This document shows positions 54,490-63,586 of a stretch of 64,000 bases of DNA, piece by piece. The position numbers and the translations under genes are program-made. Position 1 is the first letter of the stretch, and each line of letters opens with the position of its first letter. Source of the DNA: Desulfuromonadales bacterium (GTDB lineage: Bacteria > Desulfobacterota > Desulfuromonadia > Desulfuromonadales > Geopsychrobacteraceae); NCBI GenBank assembly GCA_016931615.1, contig JAFGEL010000062.1:151837-215836 (forward strand). Reading direction: 5' to 3'. The notes beneath the pieces are model-generated. The model searched no databases. It was not told the DNA's origin and saw nothing but the letters and a program-made list of their open reading frames with translations.

Positions 54490-55665
54490 GTGTTAAGTGG
54501 TCCCTTTTCTTCTTGGCCTTCTTTTACAAAGGAAGAAGGCGTAGCTGTTCAAAAAGTCCTTCTCTCCAATAAAGTCAACTACTGGACAGGCCAGGAAGGG
54601 CGGCAGTTCGAAAGAGAGTTTGCCGCTTTTTCTGAAACTGAATATGCCGTTGCTGTGGCGAACGGAACGGTTGCTCTTGATCTGGCTATGAAGGCCTTAG
54701 GTATAGGGCCGGGAGATGAGGTTATCGTAACCAGCCGTACCTTTCTTGCCTCCGTTTCATCAGTTGTTACTGCCGGAGCCGTTCCTGTTTTCGCCGACAT
54801 AGATCGTGACAGTCAGAATGTAACTGCTGACTCTATACGTTCCGTTTTAACTCCGAAAACCAAAGCAATCGTCTGTGTCCACTTGGCAGGCTGGCCTTGT
54901 GACATGGATTCTATTATGGCATTAGCAGTAGAAAACCATCTGTATGTGATCGAGGACTGTGCTCAAGCTCATGGTGCTCAATACAAAGGGCAGTCGGTTG
55001 GCTCGATCGGTCATATCGGTTGCTGGTCATTCTGCCAGGACAAAATTATGACAACTGGTGGCGAAGGAGGGATGGTGACAACCAATGACCAGGCTCTTTG
55101 GTCCAAAATGTGGTCGTATAAGGATCATGGTAAAAGTTGGGAGGCGGTGTACGAAAAAGAACACCCTCCCGGGTTCCGCTGGCTCCATGAATCTTTTGGT
55201 ACTAACGGACGGATGACGGAGATGCAGGCGGCAATCGGGAGGATTCAACTCAAACGCATGTCGCAATGGAACAAAGCGAGGACCGATAATGCCAATCGAA
55301 TTCTTGACACTGCTCGTTCTTTGTTGGGATTACGTGTGCCGGCTGTGCCCACAGACATTGAGCATGCCTGGTACAAATGTTACGTTTTTGTGGAACCTAA
55401 ACAATTAAAACAGGATTGGAATCGTGACCGCATCATGAGCGCCATGGTTGAACAAGGTGTACCCTGTTTCTCAGGATCTTGCTCAGAAGTCTATCTTGAA
55501 AAAGCTTTTGATGGGACCGGCTGGCGACCCCAAAAAAGATTGCCAGTTGCCAAAGAATTGGGGGAGACCAGTTTGATGTTCCTGGTGCATCCGACCTTAA
55601 CCGAAGCTGAGATTCGAAAGACCTGCGATGTGTTAAAGGTTGTGATGAGAAAGGCTGCGGTTTAA
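54490..55665 (+). CDS. PLP-dependent sugar aminotransferase (DegT/DnrJ/EryC1), PglE-like
   Basis: A 391-residue aminotransferase. It has VANGTVALDLAMKALG for the phosphate site, DCAQAHGAQYKG with the PLP-contact aspartate, and SFCQDKIMTTGGEGGM with the Schiff-base lysine. It should aminate the 4-keto group made by the downstream 4,6-dehydratase, giving the substrate of the PglD-like acetyltransferase. The start is GTG 54490. The 72-base gap upstream is AT-rich. Confidence 0.92.
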   Translation: MLSGPFSSWPSFTKEEGVAVQKVLLSNKVNYWTGQEGRQFEREFAAFSETEYAVAVANGTVALDLAMKALGIGPGDEVIVTSRTFLASVSSVVTAGAVPVFADIDRDSQNVTADSIRSVLTPKTKAIVCVHLAGWPCDMDSIMALAVENHLYVIEDCAQAHGAQYKGQSVGSIGHIGCWSFCQDKIMTTGGEGGMVTTNDQALWSKMWSYKDHGKSWEAVYEKEHPPGFRWLHESFGTNGRMTEMQAAIGRIQLKRMSQWNKARTDNANRILDTARSLLGLRVPAVPTDIEHAWYKCYVFVEPKQLKQDWNRDRIMSAMVEQGVPCFSGSCSEVYLEKAFDGTGWRPQKRLPVAKELGETSLMFLVHPTLTEAEIRKTCDVLKVVMRKAAV

Positions 55666-55741
55666 CTGTCTTAATGCAAATAATTCTGATAGCATAGCAG
55701 TGTTGTAATTAGTGCAAATATCATTCAGGGGTGGGGGAGAT

Positions 55742-57637
55742 ATGAAAGCATTTTTTTATCGGAAACGTTTTTTTATTATTTTTTTACTGACATGTCTGAT
55801 TGTCGTCAGCTCGCTTTTGCTGGCTTATGCTATACGTTTTGACTTCTCTATTCCCCGAGCGTACTGGCCGCGGATCGGAGCACTTATTCCGGCTGTTCTA
55901 GCCATCAAACTTTCTTTTTTCTGGCAGTTCGGTTGTTTTCGCGGCTGGTGGCGTTATGTATCGATGCCGGACCTGGTTCAGATCGTCAAGGCCAACTTTT
56001 TAGGATCGATTGTTTTTGTTGCCTATGTGGTTGTTGTTTACCGCCTGGATCAGGTTCCCCGTTCTGTTCTGATACTGGATGGAGTCTTCTGTTTTCTGGC
56101 AGTCAGTGGGATCCGTTTTTTTACCCGGGCATTTCGTGAGCACTACCTGCCCCTGCGTAAAGGAAGTGAGCTGAAGAAAACACGCGTGGTGATTGTCGGG
56201 GCGGGGGATGCGGGGCAGATGATCGCGCGTGAAATCCGCTCGAACCAGTTGCTGGACCTGGATATTGTTGGTTTTATTGACGATGATCCAGTTAAGAAAA
56301 ATACTTCTTTTCAAGGGATCAACGTTCTCGGGCCACAATTTGAATTAAACAGAATCGTTAAAGAGAATTCCGTCGATGAAATTATCATCGCCATTCCCTC
56401 CGCGTCTGGAAGACAGATACGGAAGATCATTGAAAACTGTCGAAACACTCAGGTCAAATTTCGAACCCTGCCGAAGATCAGTGACCTGATCGATGGAAAG
56501 GCTTCAGTTCAACAGATTCGCGATGTTGATCTGAACGATCTGCTCGGTCGTGAACCGATAATGTTGGATGAAGCTCAAATTAACAATTATCTTCAGGGTA
56601 AGCGAGTTCTGGTGACCGGAGCCGGAGGGAGTATTGGCAGTGAAATCTGTCGGCAGGTTGCCCGTTTCAAGCCTCAGAAGCTGATTCTGTTTGAGAATGC
56701 CGAGACCCCGCTGTTCGTGATTGAGAGGGAATTAGTTCAGAAATTCTCTGATCTGACGATCGTGCCGGTGATCGGCGATGTCCGCAACCGTTCCCGGGTG
56801 AATGTGATCTTTGATGAGCAGATGCCTCAAGTGGTTTTTCATGCGGCAGCCTATAAGCATGTGCCGATGATGGAGATGAACCCGGCAGAAGCGGTGAATA
56901 ATAACGTTCAGGGGACCCGCATCGTGGCCGACGCTGCGAATGCCTGCGGAGTCGAGCGGTTCGTCATGGTTTCTACCGATAAAGCCGTGCGCCCGGCCAA
57001 TATTATGGGTTCGACCAAGCGTGTCGCCGAGCTTTATGTTCAGTCGCTCAACAAGATGAGCAAGACAAAGTTTGTGACCACGCGTTTCGGCAACGTTCTG
57101 GGCAGTAACGGCAGTGTTATCCCGACTTTCAAAGAACAGATCGCCCATGGTGGTCCGGTGACCGTCACCCACCCTGAGGTGACGCGTTTTTTCATGACCA
57201 TCCCGGAAGCGACTCAATTGGTTCTGCAGGCGGGCAGTATGGGCGAGGGCGGTGAGATTTACTTGTTTGACATGGGGGAACCGGTTAAGATACTGACCCT
57301 TGCGGAGGAATTGATCCGCCTTTCAGGCATGAAGCCGCATGACGACATTGAAATTACCTACATTGGTCTGCGGCCTGGCGAGAAGCTTTATGAAGAACTG
57401 CTGCTGGATGATGAGGGTGTTCTGCCGACGCAGCACAAGAAAATCTGCCGTGCACAATCGGTTGAAATTGATCGTCAGTCACTTATTAGAGATATTGAAG
57501 CACTTGTGGGGGATGCAAAGGCCCTTGACCTGAGCGGAGTCAGGGCAAAGCTTCAGAAGCTGGTTCCGGAATACCATCCGGTCAATCATAAGCCTGTCGC
57601 AAAGGTTATTCCGCATCCGGCGACAAAAGTCAGTTAA
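55742..57637 (+). CDS. Membrane nucleotide-sugar 4,6-dehydratase (WbpM/PglF/CapD family)
   Basis: A 631-residue protein with four N-terminal membrane helices (to about residue 130), a first Rossmann domain (VVIVGAGDAGQMIARE), and a catalytic short-chain dehydrogenase domain with TGAGGSIGSEICRQ, VSTDKAVRPANIMGSTK and TRFGNVLGSNGSV. It converts UDP-GlcNAc to the 4-keto-6-deoxy sugar at the membrane. It is the last gene of the O-antigen locus and the PglF counterpart of the cassette. ATG 55742 has GGGGGAGA before it. Confidence 0.94.
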   Translation: MKAFFYRKRFFIIFLLTCLIVVSSLLLAYAIRFDFSIPRAYWPRIGALIPAVLAIKLSFFWQFGCFRGWWRYVSMPDLVQIVKANFLGSIVFVAYVVVVYRLDQVPRSVLILDGVFCFLAVSGIRFFTRAFREHYLPLRKGSELKKTRVVIVGAGDAGQMIAREIRSNQLLDLDIVGFIDDDPVKKNTSFQGINVLGPQFELNRIVKENSVDEIIIAIPSASGRQIRKIIENCRNTQVKFRTLPKISDLIDGKASVQQIRDVDLNDLLGREPIMLDEAQINNYLQGKRVLVTGAGGSIGSEICRQVARFKPQKLILFENAETPLFVIERELVQKFSDLTIVPVIGDVRNRSRVNVIFDEQMPQVVFHAAAYKHVPMMEMNPAEAVNNNVQGTRIVADAANACGVERFVMVSTDKAVRPANIMGSTKRVAELYVQSLNKMSKTKFVTTRFGNVLGSNGSVIPTFKEQIAHGGPVTVTHPEVTRFFMTIPEATQLVLQAGSMGEGGEIYLFDMGEPVKILTLAEELIRLSGMKPHDDIEITYIGLRPGEKLYEELLLDDEGVLPTQHKKICRAQSVEIDRQSLIRDIEALVGDAKALDLSGVRAKLQKLVPEYHPVNHKPVAKVIPHPATKVS

Positions 57638-57738
57638 AAAATGTTCGGAGTTCGAAGTTTTACATTTCAAATTTGAGGATGAAAAAATAATTTGGAATAT
57701 GCAACGTGAAAGCCCGAGCGCATTATTGAGGTTCTCCC

Positions 57739-58614
57739 ATGGTCAAAAGTATGACCGGTTACGGGCGAGGGCAGGCCGAGGTTGATGGCCTGTCTTTTTC
57801 TGTTGAAATCAAAGCGGTGAATCACCGTTATGGCGATATCAGTATCAAGGCGCCCCGTCTGCTGGCCCCCCTGGAAAATGATGTCAAAAAACAGGTCTCG
57901 GGCGTTTTGAAGCGTGGCAAGATTGATGTTTTCATCAGCCAGGACCACACCGGTGAAATGTGGTCAAAGCCGGTTATCAACAAATCGGTTGCAGCGGCTT
58001 ATATTTCAGCATTCAAGCAGTTAAAAGAGTTGAGCGGTTTGACGGATGACATCAGCCTGGATTTCCTGGCCGGTCAGAAAGACGTACTGTGCTTTCAGGA
58101 TGCTGATATTGACAGTGATGCTTTGGCTGATTGTCTAACGAAAGCTGTCGCCTCAGCTCTGGATGCGTTACTGACGATGCGTCAAAATGAGGGGGCTGCC
58201 ACTGCTGACGATATAGCCCGGCGCTTGAAACTGATCGAGGATGAATTGGCGCAGATCAACATCTGCGCTTCGCGGGTTCCCACTGAGTGGCAACACAAGT
58301 TGACGGAGAGATTGTCGCGTTTACAGGACAATGGCGGTGACCCCCAACGTGTGGCTCAGGAAATCGCAATTTTTGCCGATCGGTGTGACATCAGTGAAGA
58401 GATCAGTCGTTTCAACAGTCATTTGGAGCAGTTTGATGCTCTGATGAATAAACCGGAGCCGGTGGGACGTCAGATGGATTTTCTGGTCCAGGAATTAAAC
58501 CGTGAAGCCAACACTATGGGATCCAAGTCGAATGATGCTGAGTTGACACGACATGTCGTGATTCTGAAGTCGGAACTGGAAAAAATCAGGGAGCAGGTAC
58601 AGAACATTGAATAA
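57739..58614 (+). CDS. YicC-family endoribonuclease
   Basis: A 291-residue protein with the YicC N-terminal signature KSMTGYGRG and the C-terminal DUF1732 signature GRQMDFLVQELNREANTMGSK. YicC proteins are endoribonucleases linked to RNA turnover. The yicC-gmk-rpoZ-rel order is common. TTGAGG precedes the ATG. The stop overlaps gmk by eight bases. The 101-base gap upstream separates it from the O-antigen locus. Confidence 0.93.
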   Translation: MVKSMTGYGRGQAEVDGLSFSVEIKAVNHRYGDISIKAPRLLAPLENDVKKQVSGVLKRGKIDVFISQDHTGEMWSKPVINKSVAAAYISAFKQLKELSGLTDDISLDFLAGQKDVLCFQDADIDSDALADCLTKAVASALDALLTMRQNEGAATADDIARRLKLIEDELAQINICASRVPTEWQHKLTERLSRLQDNGGDPQRVAQEIAIFADRCDISEEISRFNSHLEQFDALMNKPEPVGRQMDFLVQELNREANTMGSKSNDAELTRHVVILKSELEKIREQVQNIE

Positions 58615-59233
58615 GCAGAGTCAGAGAGATGGTGTTCTTTTCGTGGTTTCGGCGCCTTCAGGTGCCGGAAAAACTTCTCTGTGTCGAGAATTAATTGACA
58701 ATGTGCAGGATTTAAGTCAGTCTATTTCGTTCGCGACCAGAGAGATCCGGGCCGGTGAACAAGACGGTGTCGATTATCATTTTATCGATGAGCCCGCGTT
58801 TCGCGATATGATCTCTGATCACAAACTGGCGGAGTGGGCGGAGGTTCACGGTAATTTATACGGGACATCAATCACAACGCTCAAGCAGGCAGCCCTCGAT
58901 GGTGTTGATCTGCTTCTCGATATCGATTGTCAGGGCGCGGCGCAGTTGAGGAAGAACTATCATCAGGGGGTATTTATTTTCATCCTTCCCCCGGATATGC
59001 AGGTGCTGGAGCAGCGTCTGCGCGATCGAGGAACCAACAGTGCTGCCGATATTCAACGTCGCCTGAAAAATGCTCACGGAGAAATTAAACAGGCGGCCTG
59101 GTATGATTATCTGGTGGTTAATGACACTTTTGCGGCGGCGAGAGATAAGCTGACAGCAATTATATCGGCTGAACGTTGCAAAGCCCAACGCAATAAGTTT
59201 TTACTCAATCAATTTCACTCACAGGAGTTTTAA
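58607..59233 (+). CDS. gmk: Guanylate kinase
   Basis: Phosphorylates GMP to GDP, feeding GTP and (p)ppGpp pools. The 208-residue protein has the P-loop [11 protein letters not shown], the GMP-binding [19 protein letters not shown] region and [11 protein letters not shown]. It starts with TTG 58607, overlapping yicC by eight bases, and ends two bases before rpoZ. Confidence 0.96.
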   Translation: MNKQSQRDGVLFVVSAPSGAGKTSLCRELIDNVQDLSQSISFATREIRAGEQDGVDYHFIDEPAFRDMISDHKLAEWAEVHGNLYGTSITTLKQAALDGVDLLLDIDCQGAAQLRKNYHQGVFIFILPPDMQVLEQRLRDRGTNSAADIQRRLKNAHGEIKQAAWYDYLVVNDTFAAARDKLTAIISAERCKAQRNKFLLNQFHSQEF

Positions 59234-59235
59234 TC

Positions 59236-59442
59236 ATGGCGCGTGTTACCGTAGAAGATTGTCTTGATGTGATCCCCAACCGTTTTTTACTGGCTATGGT
59301 TGCGGCAAAGCGCTCCAAGCAGCTTTACAAGGGCGCTGAGCCGTTGATTGAAAATAAATCGAATAACAAGAAAGTCGTCGTGGCGTTGCGTGAGATTGCT
59401 GCGGATAAAGTTGAGTTTCAAATTCCTCAACGTAAGCGTTAG
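59236..59442 (+). CDS. rpoZ: RNA polymerase omega subunit
   Basis: A 68-residue protein with the omega signature [17 protein letters not shown] and [10 protein letters not shown]-like helix ([11 protein letters not shown]). It helps assemble RNA polymerase and takes part in ppGpp binding. The AGGAG site overlaps the end of gmk. The gene order gmk-rpoZ-rel is conserved. Confidence 0.97.
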   Translation: MARVTVEDCLDVIPNRFLLAMVAAKRSKQLYKGAEPLIENKSNNKKVVVALREIAADKVEFQIPQRKR

Positions 59443-59503
59443 GAAAATAACGACTTTTGTAATTCTGTTTGTTGACATCAATAAACAGGTCTATCACACG
59501 TCA

Positions 59504-59522
59504 GACCGGAAAGTTTCTGGTC
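59504..59522. promoter_or_regulatory. Near-perfect palindrome just upstream of rel
   Basis: GACCGGAAA, one base, TTTCTGGTC: all arms pair, with one G-U. It lies 6 bases before the rel ATG and could be an RNA hairpin or an operator. The rel start has no clear ribosome site. Confidence 0.35.
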
Positions 59523-59528
59523 ACGTCT

Positions 59529-61685
59529 ATGCTTCATATCGATCACATTATTGAGCAACTGCGCAGCTATCATCCCCAGGGAGATGCCGACCTGCTGATC
59601 CGCGCCAGTGAACTCTGTCAGCGCGCCCACCTGCATCAACAGACCCCCGACGGTCGTGATTATCTTCAGCATACCCTCGAAGTCGCCTCTATTCTGGCTC
59701 GTCTGAAAGTTGATGAAACGACTCTGATCGTCGGTATCCTCCATGACAGCCTGATGACCGGCAAGGTGGAGGCCGATGAGATCGAAGCGGAATTCGGTCA
59801 TGAGGTCTTAAGTCTGATTCAAACCGGCAACAAGATCAGCAGCATTCCCTATCGTCAGAATAATCGCAAACAGGTCGAAAGTTTTCGCAAGATGTTTGTC
59901 TCCATGGCGCGGGATTTACGCGTCATTCTGGTCTACCTGGCTGACCGATTGAGCGACATGCGCATGATCACTCACCGGGATAAAACGGAGCAGATAGCCT
60001 ATTCAAGAGAAACCCTTGAAATTTACGCTCCCCTGGCTAACCGGCTGGGGATCAGCTGGTTAAAGGGTGAACTTGAGGATCTCTCACTCCAGATTCTTGA
60101 GCCGGAAAAATATGCTGCTCTGGCGCGCAGAATTACCGCCCACAAAGAAGAACGGGGTGAATATGTCGAAAAGATTCGCGGGCAGATTTGTGACCTGTTG
60201 AAGGAGCATGATCTTCAGGGCACAGTGACGGGCCGGTTCAAACATTTTTACTCGGTGTACCGCAAGATGGAGCGGACCGGGGTTGATCTGGATCAGATCT
60301 ATGATCTGACGGCATTTCGTGTCCTGGTTGGTTCGGTGCGCGAATGTTACGAGGTGCTGGGCATCATTCATGCGACCTGGAAACCGATCCCCGGGCGCTT
60401 TAAAGACTATATCGCCATGCCCAAAACCAATATGTATCAGTCGCTGCACACGACTGTCATCGGACCCTATGGTGAACGTATGGAAGTGCAGATTCGCACC
60501 CACGAAATGCATCGTATTGCTGAAGAAGGGGTTGCCGCTCACTGGAAGTATAAAGAAGGTGGCGCCGTTGCTGTAACCGGCAGGGATGATCAACGCTTCA
60601 ACTGGTTACGCCATGTGCTTGAGTGGCAACGCGACGTCAGCACCGATTGGAGCCCTTCAGGTTCGTCCTACATCGATCTTTTTCCCGAAGAAGTTTACGT
60701 TTTTACCCCCAACGGCGAAGTTAAGGAATTACCCAAAGGTTCGACGCCGATCGATTTTGCTTACGCTGTCCATACCGATGTCGGCCGACAGTGTGTCGGC
60801 GCGCGCATCAATGGCAAACTCTGTCCCTTAAAAACACCATTGAAAAACGGTGACAGTGTTGAAATCCTGACCTCTGCCCACCAGACGCCGAGTAAGGACT
60901 GGCTGTCTTTTGTCAAGACGTCCAAGGCGCGCAATAAGATTCGCCAGTGGATCAAGGCCGAACAGCGTGAGAAAAGTATTGAAATCGGCCGCGACCTGGT
61001 GGAAAAGGAGCTGCGTAAATATCAGTACAGTTTAAAAAGAGCGCAGGCCCTCGATAGTTTTAATCAGGGAATTGCCGAGCTTGGATTCAAAACATCGGAA
61101 GATCTGTTTGCCGCTGTGGGCTATGGCAAACTGTCTGCCGGACAGGTGATTTCTCACACTCTCCCCAAGGAAGAGCTGAAATCACAGACGGAAAAAACCG
61201 GGCCGATCGGCAAAGTTCTGGAGAAATTCGGGCGTAAAAAACCGCAGAGTGCCATTCTTATCGGGGGAATCGATAACGTTATGGTGCGTTTTGCCAACTG
61301 CTGTAACCCTCTCCCTGGGGAGCCGGTGACCGGGTTTATTACCCGGGGCCGTGGATTGACGGTTCATGCCATGGACTGCGCCCAGGTTCTTGCCAGTGAC
61401 CCCGAACGGCGTATCGACGTTGAATGGGATATGCAGAGGAAAACCTCGCGCCCGGTCAAAATACAGGTAATCTGTACGGACCAGAAAGGGATGCTGGTCG
61501 GAATGTCCGGGGCCATCAGCAACGCCGACGCTAATATTGTCAGTGCAACGGTCCATGCTCGAGGGGACAAAAAGGGGACCAACCTGTTTGAGATCGATGT
61601 TGAAAATCTTGAGCATCTCAACCGGGTGATTCGTGAAATCAAAAAAGTCAAAGGCGTTCTACGTGTTGAGCGGGTACGCAATTAA
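59529..61685 (+). CDS. rel: RelA/SpoT-family (p)ppGpp enzyme with degenerate hydrolase motif
   Basis: A 718-residue long RSH protein: HD domain (about 20-180), synthetase (about 225-350), TGS (about 385-450) and ACT (about 640-718). The synthetase keeps GRFKHFYSVYRKM, RFKD (the RXKD form), YQSLHTTV and EVQIRTHEMH, so it should make (p)ppGpp. In the HD domain H48, H72, D73 and D139 remain, but the Glu-Asp pair that follows HD is Met76-Thr77 and the DRLHN motif reads DRLSD, with Asp143 for the ribose-contact Asn. Hydrolysis is therefore doubtful. The start ATG 59529 lacks a strong ribosome site. Confidence 0.93.
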   Translation: MLHIDHIIEQLRSYHPQGDADLLIRASELCQRAHLHQQTPDGRDYLQHTLEVASILARLKVDETTLIVGILHDSLMTGKVEADEIEAEFGHEVLSLIQTGNKISSIPYRQNNRKQVESFRKMFVSMARDLRVILVYLADRLSDMRMITHRDKTEQIAYSRETLEIYAPLANRLGISWLKGELEDLSLQILEPEKYAALARRITAHKEERGEYVEKIRGQICDLLKEHDLQGTVTGRFKHFYSVYRKMERTGVDLDQIYDLTAFRVLVGSVRECYEVLGIIHATWKPIPGRFKDYIAMPKTNMYQSLHTTVIGPYGERMEVQIRTHEMHRIAEEGVAAHWKYKEGGAVAVTGRDDQRFNWLRHVLEWQRDVSTDWSPSGSSYIDLFPEEVYVFTPNGEVKELPKGSTPIDFAYAVHTDVGRQCVGARINGKLCPLKTPLKNGDSVEILTSAHQTPSKDWLSFVKTSKARNKIRQWIKAEQREKSIEIGRDLVEKELRKYQYSLKRAQALDSFNQGIAELGFKTSEDLFAAVGYGKLSAGQVISHTLPKEELKSQTEKTGPIGKVLEKFGRKKPQSAILIGGIDNVMVRFANCCNPLPGEPVTGFITRGRGLTVHAMDCAQVLASDPERRIDVEWDMQRKTSRPVKIQVICTDQKGMLVGMSGAISNADANIVSATVHARGDKKGTNLFEIDVENLEHLNRVIREIKKVKGVLRVERVRN

Positions 61686-61723
61686 CCCTAGTAGATGTAT
61701 TCAGGGCGTGAAGGAGAGGCACG

Positions 61724-62110
61724 ATGGCATTCGAAAAAATTGAAACTGCAGCAGCCCCAGCAGCAATCGGGCCCTATTCGCAGGCTGTCAGAGCGGGGAA
61801 CCTGCTGTTCTGCTCCGGTCAGATCCCTCTGGTACCTGAGACTGGTGAACTCGTTTCTGGTGACATTGAGGCACAGACGCACCAGGTGATGAACAGTCTC
61901 AGGAAAGTTTTGCTGGCCGGCGGTGGTGATTTCAGCTCAGTTGTCAAGACAACCATCTACCTGGCCGATATGGTGGATTTTTCTACTGTCAATGCCATCT
62001 ACGCAGAGTATTTTGAAGGGGTAGCACCAGCACGAGCAACTGTCCAAGTGGCCGCTCTGCCGAAAAATGCCCGGATAGAAATAGATGCTATTGCTGTTTT
62101 AAAGTTCTGA
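61724..62110 (+). CDS. ridA: Reactive intermediate/imine deaminase RidA
   Basis: A 128-residue YjgF/YER057c/UK114-family trimer that hydrolyses reactive enamine/imine intermediates from PLP enzymes. It has AIGPYSQAV, FCSGQIPLVPETG, and the ARATVQVAALPKNARIEIDA segment with the essential arginine and the glutamate near the end. GAAGGAGAGGCACG lies before the ATG. It follows rel by 38 bases, as in related genomes. Confidence 0.95.
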   Translation: MAFEKIETAAAPAAIGPYSQAVRAGNLLFCSGQIPLVPETGELVSGDIEAQTHQVMNSLRKVLLAGGGDFSSVVKTTIYLADMVDFSTVNAIYAEYFEGVAPARATVQVAALPKNARIEIDAIAVLKF

Positions 62111-62133
62111 CCAGGTAGCTTGAAACAAGAAAA

Positions 62134-62158
62134 GGGATGACTCGATTTGAGCCATCCC
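62134..62158. terminator. Hairpin between convergent ridA and rpmB, likely bidirectional terminator
   Basis: GGGATG and CATCCC pair, then one mismatch, then CTC with GAG, on a 5-base loop. A-rich on the left and moderately T-rich to the right. Confidence 0.55.
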
Positions 62159-62189
62159 CAGGGTTTCTAATTTCTTAGTGGTACTTGGG

Positions 62190-62381
62190 TCAAACGACTT
62201 TTTGGACTTTACCTGAACGGATACAGCGGGTACAAACCTTGATGGTTTTCACAGAACCGTTTTGTACGGCACGGACCTTCTGCAGATTCGGGTTCCAGAC
62301 CGCACGGGTCTTATTGTGAGCGTGGCTGACGTTATTTCCAGTCACGGGCTTCTTACCGCAGATTTCACATTGCTTGGACAT
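62190..62381 (-). CDS. rpmB: 50S ribosomal protein L28
   Basis: A 63-residue ribosomal protein of the zinc-binding type, with cysteine pairs CEIC and CTRC. It has the [19 protein letters not shown] segment typical of L28. I use the ATG at 62381, which has AGGAGG at good distance; a longer frame from 62411 adds ten residues without support. It faces ridA across a hairpin. Upstream, a DUF523 gene lies on the same strand. Confidence 0.95.
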   Translation of the reverse strand: MSKQCEICGKKPVTGNNVSHAHNKTRAVWNPNLQKVRAVQNGSVKTIKVCTRCIRSGKVQKVV

Positions 62382-62428
62382 CTTGACATTCCTCCTGAAA
62401 GTTTCGAACACGGATTAATAACACAGAT

Positions 62429-62911
62429 TTATTCTTGATGCAAATTTTTTACGTCATTTTCAGTCGGGAGTTTGTCATCACCGAAAACCTCTAATCCATG
62501 CTGCCTCAGCAGCGCCGCTGTGACACCCATTCCGGAAATGAGTTGATTGTTCAAATAGATCGATTGTGTCCCGCAGGAAGGGCTGCGTTGTTGAAAAATC
62601 GCCCACTGACAACCACTCATTCTGGCAATCTTGAGGGTTTCGTGGGCGCCATGGATGAAACGCTCAGTGACATCCACGCCCTGTTCATCCTGAAGTCGTC
62701 CTGCTCCCTCAATGACTGCCTTGCCATCGCCATGACTGAACCAGCATTTTGGTCGCGGCGTCGCAAACCCGGCCAGTTGTTCCGGACAGACCGGAATTGC
62801 CATCAGTTGATGTCTGGCGAGAAAGTCACGTACGTCTTGATTGTTGTTATCGGTGGCATCATAGCGGGTTTGTAAGCCGAGCAGACAACTGCTGACGAGA
62901 ATACATTTCAT
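62429..62911 (-). CDS. DUF523 family protein
   Basis: A 160-residue protein of the DUF523 family, with the SSCLLGLQTRYD N-terminus, CPEQLAGFATPRP and the SPSCG motif near residue 110. The conserved cysteines (positions 9, 42, and in SPSCG) suggest a metal or cluster site. The function is not known, though relatives are sometimes fused to DUF1722. It lies 14 bases after purN on the same strand. Confidence 0.85.
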   Translation of the reverse strand: MKCILVSSCLLGLQTRYDATDNNNQDVRDFLARHQLMAIPVCPEQLAGFATPRPKCWFSHGDGKAVIEGAGRLQDEQGVDVTERFIHGAHETLKIARMSGCQWAIFQQRSPSCGTQSIYLNNQLISGMGVTAALLRQHGLEVFGDDKLPTENDVKNLHQE

Positions 62912-62925
62912 GCTGATTTTTTCCG

Positions 62926-63582
62926 TTATTCGCAGGCAGGATTGATCAGGGCCACATCAGCAGATCTTGCGCCAGAGACGGTGACTGAACGACCTTGGAT
63001 GATAATGCGGCCTTCGGCAAACCATTGAATGGCCTGGGGGTAGATTTTATGTTCCTGCTCCAGGATACGCGCCGCCAGGGTGCTTTCAGTGTCATTACTA
63101 TGGATCGGCACAACCGCCTGAAGAATGATCGGTCCAGTATCGACGTCGTCATCGACAAGATGAACGGTACATCCGGAAAATCGCGCACCGTATTCAAGGG
63201 CTTTTTTCTGGACATGCAAACCTGGAAAGGCGGGCAGAAGAGCCGGGTGAATATTGATGATGCGTTGCGGAAAAGCCTCGAGGAACACTTTTGAGATAAT
63301 GCGCATGAACCCGGCAAGAGCGACCAAATCAGTTTTGGCCTGTTGCAGGGCCGTGACGACGGCGCGGTCAAAGTCCTGGCGCTGGGGAAAATTACGGTGA
63401 TTGATGCATAGGTTTTTAATCCCTGCAGAAGCGGCTCTTTCCAGCGCTCCTGATTGCGGATTGTTGCTGATCACCAGAACGATTTCTACGTCCAGCTTGC
63501 CCTGCTGGGACTGGTCAATAAGCGATTGCAGGTTGGTACCGCTTCCTGATGCGAGTACGGCTAAACGCAGTTTCGGCTTCAT
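62926..63582 (-). CDS. purN: Phosphoribosylglycinamide formyltransferase
   Basis: Third step of purine synthesis: transfers formyl from 10-formyl-THF to GAR. The 218-residue protein has VLASGSGTNLQSLI, the catalytic NIHPALLPAFPG with Asn and His, and HLVDDDVDTGPII with the aspartate. It starts four bases after purM, so the two are coupled. Confidence 0.96.
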   Translation of the reverse strand: MKPKLRLAVLASGSGTNLQSLIDQSQQGKLDVEIVLVISNNPQSGALERAASAGIKNLCINHRNFPQRQDFDRAVVTALQQAKTDLVALAGFMRIISKVFLEAFPQRIINIHPALLPAFPGLHVQKKALEYGARFSGCTVHLVDDDVDTGPIILQAVVPIHSNDTESTLAARILEQEHKIYPQAIQWFAEGRIIIQGRSVTVSGARSADVALINPACE

Positions 63583-63586
63583 TGAT

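Noticed and set aside
59472-59497. TTGACA with TATCAC as a promoter for rel
   Set aside because: The spacing is only 14 bases; a promoter is not supported.
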